From NCBI GenBank assembly GCA_025362355.1, contig JANYGT010000098.1:1-33741 (forward strand): a DNA stretch of 33,741 bases, read 5' to 3'. Within the stretch, counting starts at the first letter, position 1. The number at the start of each line of letters is the position of its first letter. A model generated the notes under the pieces. That model saw only the letters and a list, made by a program, of their open reading frames with translations. It ran no database searches and was not told where the DNA came from. Position numbers and translations under genes: made by a program. Below are positions 10,199 through 19,188 of this stretch, piece by piece. The DNA is from Lacisediminihabitans sp. Lineage in GTDB: Bacteria > Actinomycetota > Actinomycetes > Actinomycetales > Microbacteriaceae.

Positions 10199-11080
10199 AT
10201 GGAGACCGCCCCGACCGACCGGCTGACGAACGATGAACTGCTCGCGATCGCCGTATCCATCGCCCTCGAGGCCGGGGAGCTTGCCAGCCGGCGGCTCCGC
10301 GAGGGCGTCGAGGTGGCCGCGAGCAAATCGTCGAAGGAGGACATCGTCACGTACGCCGACCGCGAGACGGAGGCGCTCATCCGTCGTCGCCTCAGCGAGG
10401 AGCGACCGCACGACGGATTCCTCGGCGAGGAGAGCGGCGCCGAGACGGGGACCAGCGGACTCACCTGGGTCGTCGATCCGATCGATGGCACCGTCAACTT
10501 CCTCTACGGGATCCCGCAGTGGGCGATCAGTATCGCGGTGGTCGACGGTGATCCCGACCCGGCGACCTGGAGGGCACTCGCCGGCGTGGTCGTCAACCCG
10601 TCGAACGGCGAGGTCTTCACCGCGACGGCCGGCGGCGGAGCATTCCTCGACGGCGTCGCGATTGCCGTCGCAGCACCTGCAGAATTGTCGCAGTGCCTCG
10701 TCGGAACCGGATTCTCCTATCGCGCCGCGGTGCGAAGCGAGCAGCTCGCGGTCGTGACCGGTCTGATTGCGCGGGTGCGCGACATCCGCCGGATGGGATC
10801 CGCCGCCCTCGACCTCTGCGCCGTCGCGTGTGGTCGCCTTAACGCCTATTTCGAACGCGAACTGAACCCGTGGGATTTCGCCGCCGGCGCCCTCATCGCG
10901 ACGGAAGCAGGCGCCCGTGTGAGCGGGCTGGGCGGGGCAAGGGCGGGAAAGAAGTTCGTGCTCGCTGGTGAGGCATCCATTGCGGAATCGCTTGAGAAAG
11001 TGCTCAGACAGGCCGGTGCCGGGGGTCGACGGCTTGAGGGAACGGTGCGTTATGGCATAGCCTTTACGGATTCGTTATAA
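10199..11080 (+). CDS. Inositol monophosphatase family protein
   Basis: 'EESGAETGTSGLTWVVDPIDGTVNFLYGIPQWAISIAV' and 'NPWDFAAGALIATEAGARVSGL' IMPase motifs. Confidence 0.94.
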   Translation: METAPTDRLTNDELLAIAVSIALEAGELASRRLREGVEVAASKSSKEDIVTYADRETEALIRRRLSEERPHDGFLGEESGAETGTSGLTWVVDPIDGTVNFLYGIPQWAISIAVVDGDPDPATWRALAGVVVNPSNGEVFTATAGGGAFLDGVAIAVAAPAELSQCLVGTGFSYRAAVRSEQLAVVTGLIARVRDIRRMGSAALDLCAVACGRLNAYFERELNPWDFAAGALIATEAGARVSGLGGARAGKKFVLAGEASIAESLEKVLRQAGAGGRRLEGTVRYGIAFTDSL

Positions 11081-11110
11081 ACGCTGACCCCGATAGACCG
11101 CACAGCACTG

Positions 11111-11139
11111 CGAAGCGCCACCACCCGCTAGGCGCTTCG
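11111..11139. other. Perfect 9-bp hairpin between the IMPase gene and the M23 peptidase gene (possible terminator or 5' UTR structure)
   Basis: CGAAGCGCC(acccaccgcta-type 11-nt loop)GGCGCTTCG; no downstream T-run. Confidence 0.55.
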
Positions 11140-11221
11140 AATGCCAAAGGAAAACTGTGTACCTCTCGCTTACAACCTGCAGTACTTCGCGCTTGTCGAC
11201 CCTTGATGAGGCACTTCAGGC

Positions 11222-12307
11222 ATGAGCTTCTCGTGGAATCTCGGTGCTGAGGATGACGCACCGGGCAAGGTAGACAACGGCCGGTCAGTGCCAACAGGAC
11301 TCGAATTCCTCGGGCTCGACACCCACTCTGCGAACCGTGGGGAGGGGCGCTCCGAAAGTTTCGCCACCCGACGCGAACTGCGGGCGGCCGAGCTCGTCAA
11401 GCCCACCCGAACGAAGAAGACCGCGCGCACCAGGAAGCCGGCCCCAGTGGCCGTCCGCGAGCGCAAGCCGAAGGCGACGGATCGCCCGTCCAAGGCCCTC
11501 GCCCGCTCGGCGAAGCCGACCGGTCGTTCGACCAAGCCGGTTGCCCGCTCGGCGAAGCAGCAGCCCCGCTCCACGGACCCTTCGTCAGCGTCGCCGCGGA
11601 AGCGCTCGTTCCGCCGTCACGTTCTGCCGAAAATCGTCAGCATCGGCGCGATGCTCGGCGTCGGCGCGTTCCTCGTTGCGACGTCGGTGCCGGCGAACGC
11701 GCTCATGAACGGCTCGGTCGCGGCAGCGACATCCACCTCCCGTGTCGAGTCCCAGTCGCTTGCGGCAGTGAACAAGAACGTCGTCGTCTCGACGGGCGCC
11801 CGCGATGGGTACACCGTCGCGACCATCATCGACCTGGCGCGCGCGGCGAACGTACCGAGCAAATGGCTCTACACCAACGACCCGAACGGCACGATCCAGT
11901 GGCCCTTCCAGGTGCAGGTGCCGATCGCCCAGGGCTTCGGTCCGAAGACGAGCAGCTGCTTCTACTGCAATGCCTTCCACCAGGGTGTCGACTTCGACGG
12001 AGGAAACGGATCTCCCATCGGAGCGATCGCCGCCGGAGTCGTCAGCAACGTCACCCTCGGCCACTCCGGCCTCGGAAATAACATCACCATCGATCATGTG
12101 ATCAACGGCCAGAACGTGCAGAGCGTCTACGCCCACATGATGGACGGAACGGTGAAGGTCACCGTCGGCGAGACGGTCAAAGTCGCCCAGGTGATCGGCC
12201 AGGTCGGCGCGACCGGGGAAGCGACCGGACCGCACCTCCACCTCGAGGTGCACCTGAACGGTGTGCCGATCGACCCGTTCGCGTGGCTGAAGGCGAACGC
12301 GAACTAA
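11222..12307 (+). CDS. M23 family metallopeptidase (LytM/LasA-type) with basic cytoplasmic N-terminal tail and TM anchor
   Basis: 'HQGVDFDGGNGSPIGAIAAGVVS', 'SVYAHMMDG', 'GPHLHLEVHLNGVPIDPFAWL' Zn-peptidase motifs; TM 'IVSIGAMLGVGAFLVATSV'. Confidence 0.93.
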   Translation: MSFSWNLGAEDDAPGKVDNGRSVPTGLEFLGLDTHSANRGEGRSESFATRRELRAAELVKPTRTKKTARTRKPAPVAVRERKPKATDRPSKALARSAKPTGRSTKPVARSAKQQPRSTDPSSASPRKRSFRRHVLPKIVSIGAMLGVGAFLVATSVPANALMNGSVAAATSTSRVESQSLAAVNKNVVVSTGARDGYTVATIIDLARAANVPSKWLYTNDPNGTIQWPFQVQVPIAQGFGPKTSSCFYCNAFHQGVDFDGGNGSPIGAIAAGVVSNVTLGHSGLGNNITIDHVINGQNVQSVYAHMMDGTVKVTVGETVKVAQVIGQVGATGEATGPHLHLEVHLNGVPIDPFAWLKANAN

Positions 12308-12397
12308 CCTCCGCGTTTGAACGACCACCTACAGTTTTTCCAACCACTGACGTGTGCGCACGGGCACGTGGTTGCAAATACGGGAAGTGGATGCGCC

Positions 12398-14086
12398 TCA
12401 GCTGCGCAGCCAGGCCGTCGTGTCCGGCGGCAGCTGCAGAGCGGCGGAGGCGTCCGACGCGATGAGCAGCTCGAGCCCCGGCAGCGTGACCGACGATGTG
12501 CCGGTGTTGGCGATCACGGTGACCGCACCGTTGCGGAACGCGACTACGTCATCCGGGTAACCGTCCAGCCACTCGATGCCGCCGAGACCGAGGGCGCTCG
12601 CCGCCCGCTCATGAAGGGCAGCCCGATAGAGCTCGAGGGTGGATCCGGCCACACCTAGCTGCGCATCCCGCGAGTACTCGCGCCAGTATGCCGGCTGGGG
12701 GAGCCAGCTCTTCGTGCCGCCCGCGCCGGTGCTGAAGCCGAACGACGGCGCGTCAGCCTCCCAGGGGATCGGCACGCGGCATCCATCCCGTCCGTAGCGC
12801 TCGTGCTTCGTGCGAAACCAGGTGGGATCCTGGCGGGCGGCATCCGGAAGGTCGATGACCTCCGGAAGGCCGAGCTCCTCGCCCTGGTAGAGGTACGCGC
12901 TGCCGGGGAGGGTGAGCATGAGCAGCGTCGCGGCGCGGGCGCGATGCAGGCCGAACGCGCGATCCGGGATGCCGGTGCTGAGTGGTCCGACACCGGCGCC
13001 CTGTGGGTGGTCGCCGGTGAGCGCGAGGCGGGTCGCGTGCCGAACCACGTCGTGATTCGAGAGCACCCAGGTGCTCGGCGCGCCGACCCCGGCGAAGGCG
13101 GCGATCGAGTCGTCGATGATCGTGCGAAGGGCCGCGCCATCCCACGGCGTCTCGAGGTAGGAGAAGTTGAATGCCTGGTGCATCTCGTCGGGACGCACCC
13201 AGCGCGCGAGCTTCGGCAGCGGCTCGACCCAGGCCTCGGCGCAGAGCACGCGCTCTCCGGGGTAGGAGGCGAGGATCTCGTTCCATTCGCGGTAGACCTC
13301 GTGCACGCTGTCCTGTGCCCAGTAGGGCGGGGTGGGCGGGTCGGCATCATCCACCGCGGGCCCGACCGCGCCCATGCTGCCGGCCGTCGTACCGTCCGCG
13401 AGAACCGGCGGGGTGTAGTCGGGAAGCCCTGGCGCCTTCTTCAGGCCGTGTGCGACATCCACCCGGAAGCCGTCGACTCCGCGGTCGAGCCAGAAGCGCA
13501 GGATTTCGTGGAAGCGCTGATGCACCCACGGGTCCTCCCAGTTGAGATCGGGCTGAGAGGTGTCGAAGAGGTGCAGATACCACTGGCCGGGAGAGCCGTC
13601 GGTGTCGTGGATGCGCGTCCAGGCCGGGCCGCCGAAGACTGACTCCCAATTGTTCGGCGGAAGCTCGCCCGCCGAACCCTTGCCGTCTCGGAACATGTAA
13701 TGGTGGCGCTCGACGCTGCCCTCGGGAGAGGCGAGTGCCGCACGGAACCACTCGTGCTGATCGGAGGTGTGATTCGGCACGAGGTCGACGATGAGCTTCA
13801 GCCCGAGCTCGTGTATCCGTCGTTCCAGTGCATCGAAGTCATCGAGGGTCCCGAACAGCGGGTCGACGTCGCAGTAGTCGGCGACGTCGTAGCCGGCGTC
13901 TTTCTGCGGCGAGGTGAAGAACGGCGAGAGCCAGACCGCATCGACGCCGAGCTGCACGAGGGAGGGGAGCCGTGACGTGATACCGGGCAGATCGCCGATG
14001 CCATCGGCGCGCAGGCCGTCAGCGAACGATCGCGGATAGATCTGGTAGATGACGGCGGAGCGCCACCATTCGCTGCCGAGTGTCAT
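12398..14086 (-). CDS. Alpha-glucosidase / oligo-1,6-glucosidase-like GH13
   Basis: 'WWRSAVIYQIYPRSFADGLRADGIGDLPGI', 'DLVPNHTSDQHEWF', 'GVDGFRVDVAHGL', 'LSNHDVVRH' GH13 conserved regions. Confidence 0.95.
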   Translation of the reverse strand: MTLGSEWWRSAVIYQIYPRSFADGLRADGIGDLPGITSRLPSLVQLGVDAVWLSPFFTSPQKDAGYDVADYCDVDPLFGTLDDFDALERRIHELGLKLIVDLVPNHTSDQHEWFRAALASPEGSVERHHYMFRDGKGSAGELPPNNWESVFGGPAWTRIHDTDGSPGQWYLHLFDTSQPDLNWEDPWVHQRFHEILRFWLDRGVDGFRVDVAHGLKKAPGLPDYTPPVLADGTTAGSMGAVGPAVDDADPPTPPYWAQDSVHEVYREWNEILASYPGERVLCAEAWVEPLPKLARWVRPDEMHQAFNFSYLETPWDGAALRTIIDDSIAAFAGVGAPSTWVLSNHDVVRHATRLALTGDHPQGAGVGPLSTGIPDRAFGLHRARAATLLMLTLPGSAYLYQGEELGLPEVIDLPDAARQDPTWFRTKHERYGRDGCRVPIPWEADAPSFGFSTGAGGTKSWLPQPAYWREYSRDAQLGVAGSTLELYRAALHERAASALGLGGIEWLDGYPDDVVAFRNGAVTVIANTGTSSVTLPGLELLIASDASAALQLPPDTTAWLRS

Positions 14087-14195
14087 CCGAAAACCCTAGA
14101 GCATGGGTGGTCGGCGAAGGGCCTGTCGGCAGTACGCTCGGAACAGAATGGACAGGGCCGTCCCGAACCGATCCCGGCATAAAGGAGACAGGCGG

Positions 14196-16088
14196 ATGCC
14201 GCCCCACCACCTCATCCCTCATCACGATGGTTCGCCGCTCTACGTCTCGGAGGCGGCACCGGCGCTCGGCGACCGCGTGCGGGTTCGCGTGCGTATCCCG
14301 GAGAGCTTCGGTGCGGTGCTCGACGTGCACACCCGCTCGAACCCCGACCACGAGCCGCGCTACACGGTGGCGTCCCATGTCGCCAACCTCGACGGCTGGG
14401 ACTGGTGGGAGGCGGAGATCGAGATCGAGAATCCGGTGCACCGCTACCGTTTCCTCTTCAGCCTCGACGACGGACGCGGGCTGTGGCTGAACGCGACCGG
14501 GTTGCATTCGATCGAGACCCTCGACTCCGAGGATTTCCGCCTGGTGACCTGGCCGGCTGCCCCGGAGTGGGCGACCAGCACCGTGATGTACCAGATCTTC
14601 CCCGACCGGTTCGCGCGTTCGGCGGCAGCGGATGCCCGTGCTTTGCCGGCGTGGGCGGAGCCGGCGAAGTGGGACGACGAGGTCATCTTCGTCGGCCCCG
14701 ACACCCCGCGGCAGTTCTTCGGCGGCGACCTGCAGGGCGTGGAGGAGCACCTCGACCACCTCGAACGCCTCGGCGTGACGATGATCTACCTGACACCGGT
14801 GTTCCCCGCGCAGTCGAACCACCGCTACGACGCGCTCTCGTTCGATGAGGTCGACCCGCTGCTCGGTGGCAACAACGCCCTCGTCAGCCTCGTGACGGCA
14901 GCGCATCACCGCGGCCTCAGGGTGATCGGCGACCTGACGTCGAACCACAGCGGCGACGCGCACGAGTGGTTCACGGCATCACATCTGCAGCCGGGCGCTC
15001 CCGAGAGCGAGTTCTACTACTGGCTCGACTCGGAGCAGCGGCGCTACGTGTCGTGGCTCGGGGTGCCGAGCCTGCCCAAGTTCAACTGGAACTCGTATGA
15101 GCTGCGGCGCCGATTCATCCACGGTGTCGACTCGGTGGTCTCGAAGTGGCTGAGGCCGCCATACTCCCTCGACGGCTGGCGCATCGACGTGTCGAACATG
15201 ACCGGGCGCTACCTCGATCAGGATCTCAACCAGCAGGTGCGCCGCGTCATCAGGGACACGATGGTGGATGCCAACCCCGACACGATCCTCCTCGGCGAAT
15301 CGACGAACGATGCCGCCCCCGATTTCGACGGGGACTCGTGGCACGGAGCGATGACCTACGCGAACTTCACCCGGCCGATCTGGGCCTGGTTGTCGAAGCC
15401 GGGTAGCCCGGCCGCCGGCGGCATCGGAATGGCGCTCGGGAAAGTGCCGACCTACACCGGCGAGGAGGTCTTCCAGGCTCACCAGCGGTTCACCGCGGCC
15501 TTCCCGTGGCGGGTGCGGCTGCACAACATGAACGCCCTCGACACGCACGACACCCCGCGCTTTCTCACGCACGCGCTGCCCGGAACTGTGCCGGTGGCCT
15601 TCGGTCTCGCGGTGACGCTGCCCGGCATTCCGGTGATCTTCGCCGGTGTCGAGTTCGGACTCACCGGAGTGGATGGCGAGCACTCCCGCACCCCGCTGCC
15701 GTGGCACGCCATCGCGGATGCGGCCCCGACCATCGCGCTGTACTCGGAGCTGATCCATCTGCGTACCGGGCATCCGGCGCTGAATGGGGGAGGTATCCGC
15801 TGGCTCCATGTCGGCAAGGAGGTGCTGGTTTTCGTACGGGAGAGCGAGGCGGAGTGCGTGCTGGTGGTCGCCGCGCGCAGCGGGTTCTCGCTGGTTCTCC
15901 CGCCGGATGCCGTGGCCGGCGCGCCCGTGCGGCTCTATGGAGCGGTCACCCAGACGGTGAACGCTGACGGGGTCAGGCTGAGCGCATCCGGTCCGGCGTT
16001 CGGTGCGTTCGCGCTCCCCGGTATCGAGCTGCCCGACTTCGCGGACGTGGGTACCGTGCTGGCGCTCGACCCCCCGACCGACGACTGA
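14196..16088 (+). CDS. GH13 alpha-amylase family glycosidase (maltogenic amylase/neopullulanase-like); ATG at 14196 preferred over the ORF-track start 14103
   Basis: 'STVMYQIFPDRFA', 'GDLTSNHSGDAHEWF', 'LDGWRIDVSNMTG', 'ILLGES', 'NALDTHDTPRFL' GH13 motifs. Confidence 0.93.
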   Translation: MPPHHLIPHHDGSPLYVSEAAPALGDRVRVRVRIPESFGAVLDVHTRSNPDHEPRYTVASHVANLDGWDWWEAEIEIENPVHRYRFLFSLDDGRGLWLNATGLHSIETLDSEDFRLVTWPAAPEWATSTVMYQIFPDRFARSAAADARALPAWAEPAKWDDEVIFVGPDTPRQFFGGDLQGVEEHLDHLERLGVTMIYLTPVFPAQSNHRYDALSFDEVDPLLGGNNALVSLVTAAHHRGLRVIGDLTSNHSGDAHEWFTASHLQPGAPESEFYYWLDSEQRRYVSWLGVPSLPKFNWNSYELRRRFIHGVDSVVSKWLRPPYSLDGWRIDVSNMTGRYLDQDLNQQVRRVIRDTMVDANPDTILLGESTNDAAPDFDGDSWHGAMTYANFTRPIWAWLSKPGSPAAGGIGMALGKVPTYTGEEVFQAHQRFTAAFPWRVRLHNMNALDTHDTPRFLTHALPGTVPVAFGLAVTLPGIPVIFAGVEFGLTGVDGEHSRTPLPWHAIADAAPTIALYSELIHLRTGHPALNGGGIRWLHVGKEVLVFVRESEAECVLVVAARSGFSLVLPPDAVAGAPVRLYGAVTQTVNADGVRLSASGPAFGAFALPGIELPDFADVGTVLALDPPTDD

Positions 16089-16248
16089 GGCGCGTGCCGC
16101 CCAGCGCGCGTCGAGCCTGTACTTCGGTGGTCGACCCTGCACTTCGGGGCCCAAGCTCACCCGCCGTAACGCGTGCGGAGCCGTGAGCGCCGGATGCTAT
16201 TCTCTAACGGTGCCAAATTGGCTGTGGGGAGACCCGCGTGCCGATTTC

Positions 16249-16320
<72 letters not shown>

Positions 16321-16346
16321 CACGCATCCTTCACTCGGATGCACCC

Positions 16347-16420
16347 GGCGGGGTAGCTCAGGTGGTTAGAGCACACGGCTCATAATCGTGGTGTCGCGGG
16401 TTCGAGTCCCGCCCTCGCTA
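16347..16420 (+). tRNA. tRNA-Met (elongator; anticodon CAT)
   Basis: GGCGGGGTAGCTCAGGTGGTTAGAGCACACGGCTCATAATCGTGGTGTCGCGGGTTCGAGTCCCGCCCTCGCTA folds as a cloverleaf (acceptor includes G-T wobbles). Confidence 0.92.
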
Positions 16421-16529
16421 CAAAGTTGCAATGAAGAGTTGATTTATTGCCTTTGGATCGCCCGTGTCGGGGTCTGACCCTGCACAAAACCCGCACTTTC
16501 AATTCTCACTTGCGGCGGACCTGATCGTA

Positions 16530-16868
16530 AGAACGTCACTTTGCCGACATTTGATGTTCCCGGACGCCCTGCTCACGCAGGATGACTCGACTCCGTGGCC
16601 TTCAGCCCTCATCTCATCGATGAATTGGCAGATCAGTGGCGGTGAGAGTCGAGTTCCCAAACTCCGCGCACGAAGGACCCGACTTCGTTCCGGCATCGAC
16701 CTGAGCCTGGACGACCTACTTGCGCAACGTCTCGACCCCAACATTCAACTTCGGGGCCAGCGCCGTGCAGGCGGCGAACACCGTCGGGTAATCGCTCAGA
16801 CGGTCCAAGTCCATCCGCACGGCCCGATCATGAACCTCGGCAGGGAATTTCTTAAGCACAAACCGCAT
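16530..16868 (-). pseudogene. Decayed IS3-family transposase (orfA N-terminus plus orfB fragment)
   Basis: Minus-strand translation 'MRFVLKKFPAEVHDRAVRMDLDRLSDYPTVFAACTALAPKLNVGVETLRK*VVQAQVDAGTKSG' with an in-frame TAG at 16716-16718, followed by an orfB-like stretch 'PLICQFIDEMRAEGHGVES'; most of orfB and the catalytic core are absent. Confidence 0.8.
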
Positions 16869-17047
16869 CCTTTCACCAGAAAGAAAGCGGCACGAAACCC
16901 GGGACGGTTCAACCTGCATGAAATCCGGACGGTTCACATTCACCGTCGCAATTACCGGGGGCCTCACGAACCAGAGGGGTTTCGTGCTCCGCGATGGCAG
17001 AATCCTGCGGACCATCCCTTTGCGCCCTCGCGCTCCGCAGGACCACA

Positions 17048-17854
17048 ATGGGCACAAGGAGTGCGATGCCGCAGCAGATCGTGAGCAACGAGGCCACCAG
17101 CCACAGCGTGACGTCCCGCGCGCTCGCCGTGTTTGCCGCGTTCGAAAACACCACCGGGCCATTGACCGTCGCGAGAATCGCCCAGCGTGCGCAACTCCCC
17201 CTTTCGACGGCCTATCGCCTGATCCACGAGCTCGAGGCGTGGGGTGGGGTGGATCGTCTCACCGACGGCACCTATCAAGTAGGGATGCGCATCTGGGAGC
17301 TCGGTCAGCTTGCGGGTCGCCGACTTCGTGACCGTGCGCATCCGTTTTTGCAGGATTTGTTCGATCTGACCCACGAGAACGTACATCTTGCTGTGCGGGA
17401 GGGGACCCAAGTGCTGTACATCGACAAAATCTATGGCTCCCGCAAGGTGCCGATGGTCTCGCGGGTCGGTGGGAGGTTACCTCTTCATACGACTGCCGTC
17501 GGACGGGTATTGCTTGCGGCGGAGCCCCAGTGGTTCGTCGATGCTTACGTTCAGCGCGAGTTGGAAGCGCCAACCGAGCGAACCCTCATCGACCCGGAAG
17601 GGCTCAGGGCCGTGATCTCAAGTGCCGCCACAGATGGCTACTCGATCACGGTAAATCAAATGCGAGTCGGTTCATGCTCGATTGCGGTGCCCGTTGTCGT
17701 CGAGGGTAACTGCGTCGCCGCCGCGGGTGTCGTCATCGAAGCCGCGCGATCGGGCGAGGCGCGCCGATTCCTCCCCCTTCTTATGTCGACTGCTGAGCGC
17801 GTGCAATCGGCCGTGCTTTCACAACCGCTGCGTCATACCCTCCAGCGACGCTGA
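17048..17854 (+). CDS. IclR family transcriptional regulator (start ATG 17048 or 17066)
   Basis: HTH 'LTVARIAQRAQLPLSTAYRLIHELEAWGGVDRLTDGTYQVGMRIWELG' and effector domain 'LPLHTTAVGRVLLA', 'CSIAVPVVVEGNCVAAAGVVI'. Confidence 0.94.
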   Translation: MGTRSAMPQQIVSNEATSHSVTSRALAVFAAFENTTGPLTVARIAQRAQLPLSTAYRLIHELEAWGGVDRLTDGTYQVGMRIWELGQLAGRRLRDRAHPFLQDLFDLTHENVHLAVREGTQVLYIDKIYGSRKVPMVSRVGGRLPLHTTAVGRVLLAAEPQWFVDAYVQRELEAPTERTLIDPEGLRAVISSAATDGYSITVNQMRVGSCSIAVPVVVEGNCVAAAGVVIEAARSGEARRFLPLLMSTAERVQSAVLSQPLRHTLQRR

Positions 17855-17859
17855 GCAGC

Positions 17860-17880
17860 GATTCTCACTGGATGGGAATC
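17860..17880. promoter_or_regulatory. Imperfect palindrome between iclR and the P450 operon; candidate IclR operator
   Basis: GATTCTCACTGGATGGGAATC: arms GATTCTCA/TGGGAATC match 7 of 8; lies about 65 bp upstream of the P450 start. Confidence 0.4.
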
Positions 17881-17944
17881 ACCGCTAGGTGACTGTCGTT
17901 TCGGGGCGCACGATGAATCATCACAAGGTTCGAGGAGGAACGTG

Positions 17945-19186
17945 ATGAGCGTTGATGTTGCGGTGCATGAGCACCACGGGTTCGAAGCATTCGCCATGGG
18001 CGATCCGTTCCCCGTGTATGAGGAACTTCGTCGCGAAGAGCCCGTGATGTTCGACGAGAATATCGGCTACTTCGTGATAACCCGCTACGACGACATCAAG
18101 GCTGTGTTCGCCGACTGGGAGCACTTCTCCTCGGAGAACGCACAAGCACCAATCCGCCCCGCGGGTGAGCCCGCCAAGCGGGTCATGGCTGAGGGCGGCT
18201 TCACCGCGTACTCCGGCCTCTCCGCCCGTGTGCCCCCGGAGCACACGCGCATCAGGAATGTCGCCACCAAGGCCTTCACGCCCCGACGCTACAAGGTGCT
18301 CGAACCGCTCGTGCGCGAGAACGTCGATCGTCTCATCGACCGCATGCTCGCCGCCGGGCCCCCGGCCGATATCGTCGCCGGCCTCGCGTGGGATGTCCCG
18401 ACCATCACGATCCTCACCCTGTTGGGTGTCTCGACCGACATGATCCCGCTGGTCAAGGAATGGGCGGGAAGCCGTGCGGCGATGACCTGGGGTGACCTCA
18501 CTGACGAGGAACAGGTGCCACACGCTCACAACCTCGTCGCGTACTGGAATTTCTGCCAGAAGCTCGTCGCTGACTCGAAGCGCGACCCGCAAGACGATCT
18601 CGTGGGGGACATGGTGCGCCTGCAGGCCGACGGCAACGAGATCAGCGATCACGAGATCGCCTCGTTCCTCTACAGTCTGTTGTTCGCCGGACACGAGACC
18701 ACGACGACTCTCATCTCCAACGCGCTGCGTGTTCTGCTCGGTCATCCCGACCAGTACCGCGAGCTCGGCGCTAGTCCAACAGCCATCCCCGCCGCGATCG
18801 ACGAGGTTCTCAGGTTCAGTCCGAGCATTGTCGCGTGGCGGCGCAAGGCGCTCGCCGACTCCGAGATCGGTGGAGTGACGATCCCCAGGGGGTCGAACGT
18901 GCTCCTGGTCATGGGTTCGGCGAACCGTGACGAAACGGTGTTTGACGAGCCAGACCTGTTCGACATCGCCCGGAAGAACGCTCGCAGCCACCTGTCGTTC
19001 GGTTTCGGCATCCACTACTGCCTGGGTAACCTGCTCGCCAAGCTCCAGGTGAAGGTTGTGCTCGAAGAGATCACCGCGAAGATTCCCGGTTTGAGGCTCA
19101 TCGAAGACCAGCAGATCGTGTTCGGCGACAACCTGTCCTTCCGGGCGCCGACCGCCGTCGCCGTGACCTGGGGCGAGGGCAACTGA
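17945..19186 (+). CDS. creJ: Cytochrome P450, CreJ-like (symbol inferred from operon content and order)
   Basis: I-helix 'LLFAGHETTTTL', ExxR region 'IDEVLRFSPSIVAWRRKAL', heme motif 'FGFGIHYCLG'; RBS GAGGAGG just upstream of ATG 17945. Confidence 0.95.
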   Translation: MSVDVAVHEHHGFEAFAMGDPFPVYEELRREEPVMFDENIGYFVITRYDDIKAVFADWEHFSSENAQAPIRPAGEPAKRVMAEGGFTAYSGLSARVPPEHTRIRNVATKAFTPRRYKVLEPLVRENVDRLIDRMLAAGPPADIVAGLAWDVPTITILTLLGVSTDMIPLVKEWAGSRAAMTWGDLTDEEQVPHAHNLVAYWNFCQKLVADSKRDPQDDLVGDMVRLQADGNEISDHEIASFLYSLLFAGHETTTTLISNALRVLLGHPDQYRELGASPTAIPAAIDEVLRFSPSIVAWRRKALADSEIGGVTIPRGSNVLLVMGSANRDETVFDEPDLFDIARKNARSHLSFGFGIHYCLGNLLAKLQVKVVLEEITAKIPGLRLIEDQQIVFGDNLSFRAPTAVAVTWGEGN

Positions 19187-19188
19187 TC

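Noticed and set aside
16890-16945. Imperfect direct repeat 'GGACGGTTCA' near the IS remnant
   Set aside because: Too short and imperfect to assign as IS ends or att sites
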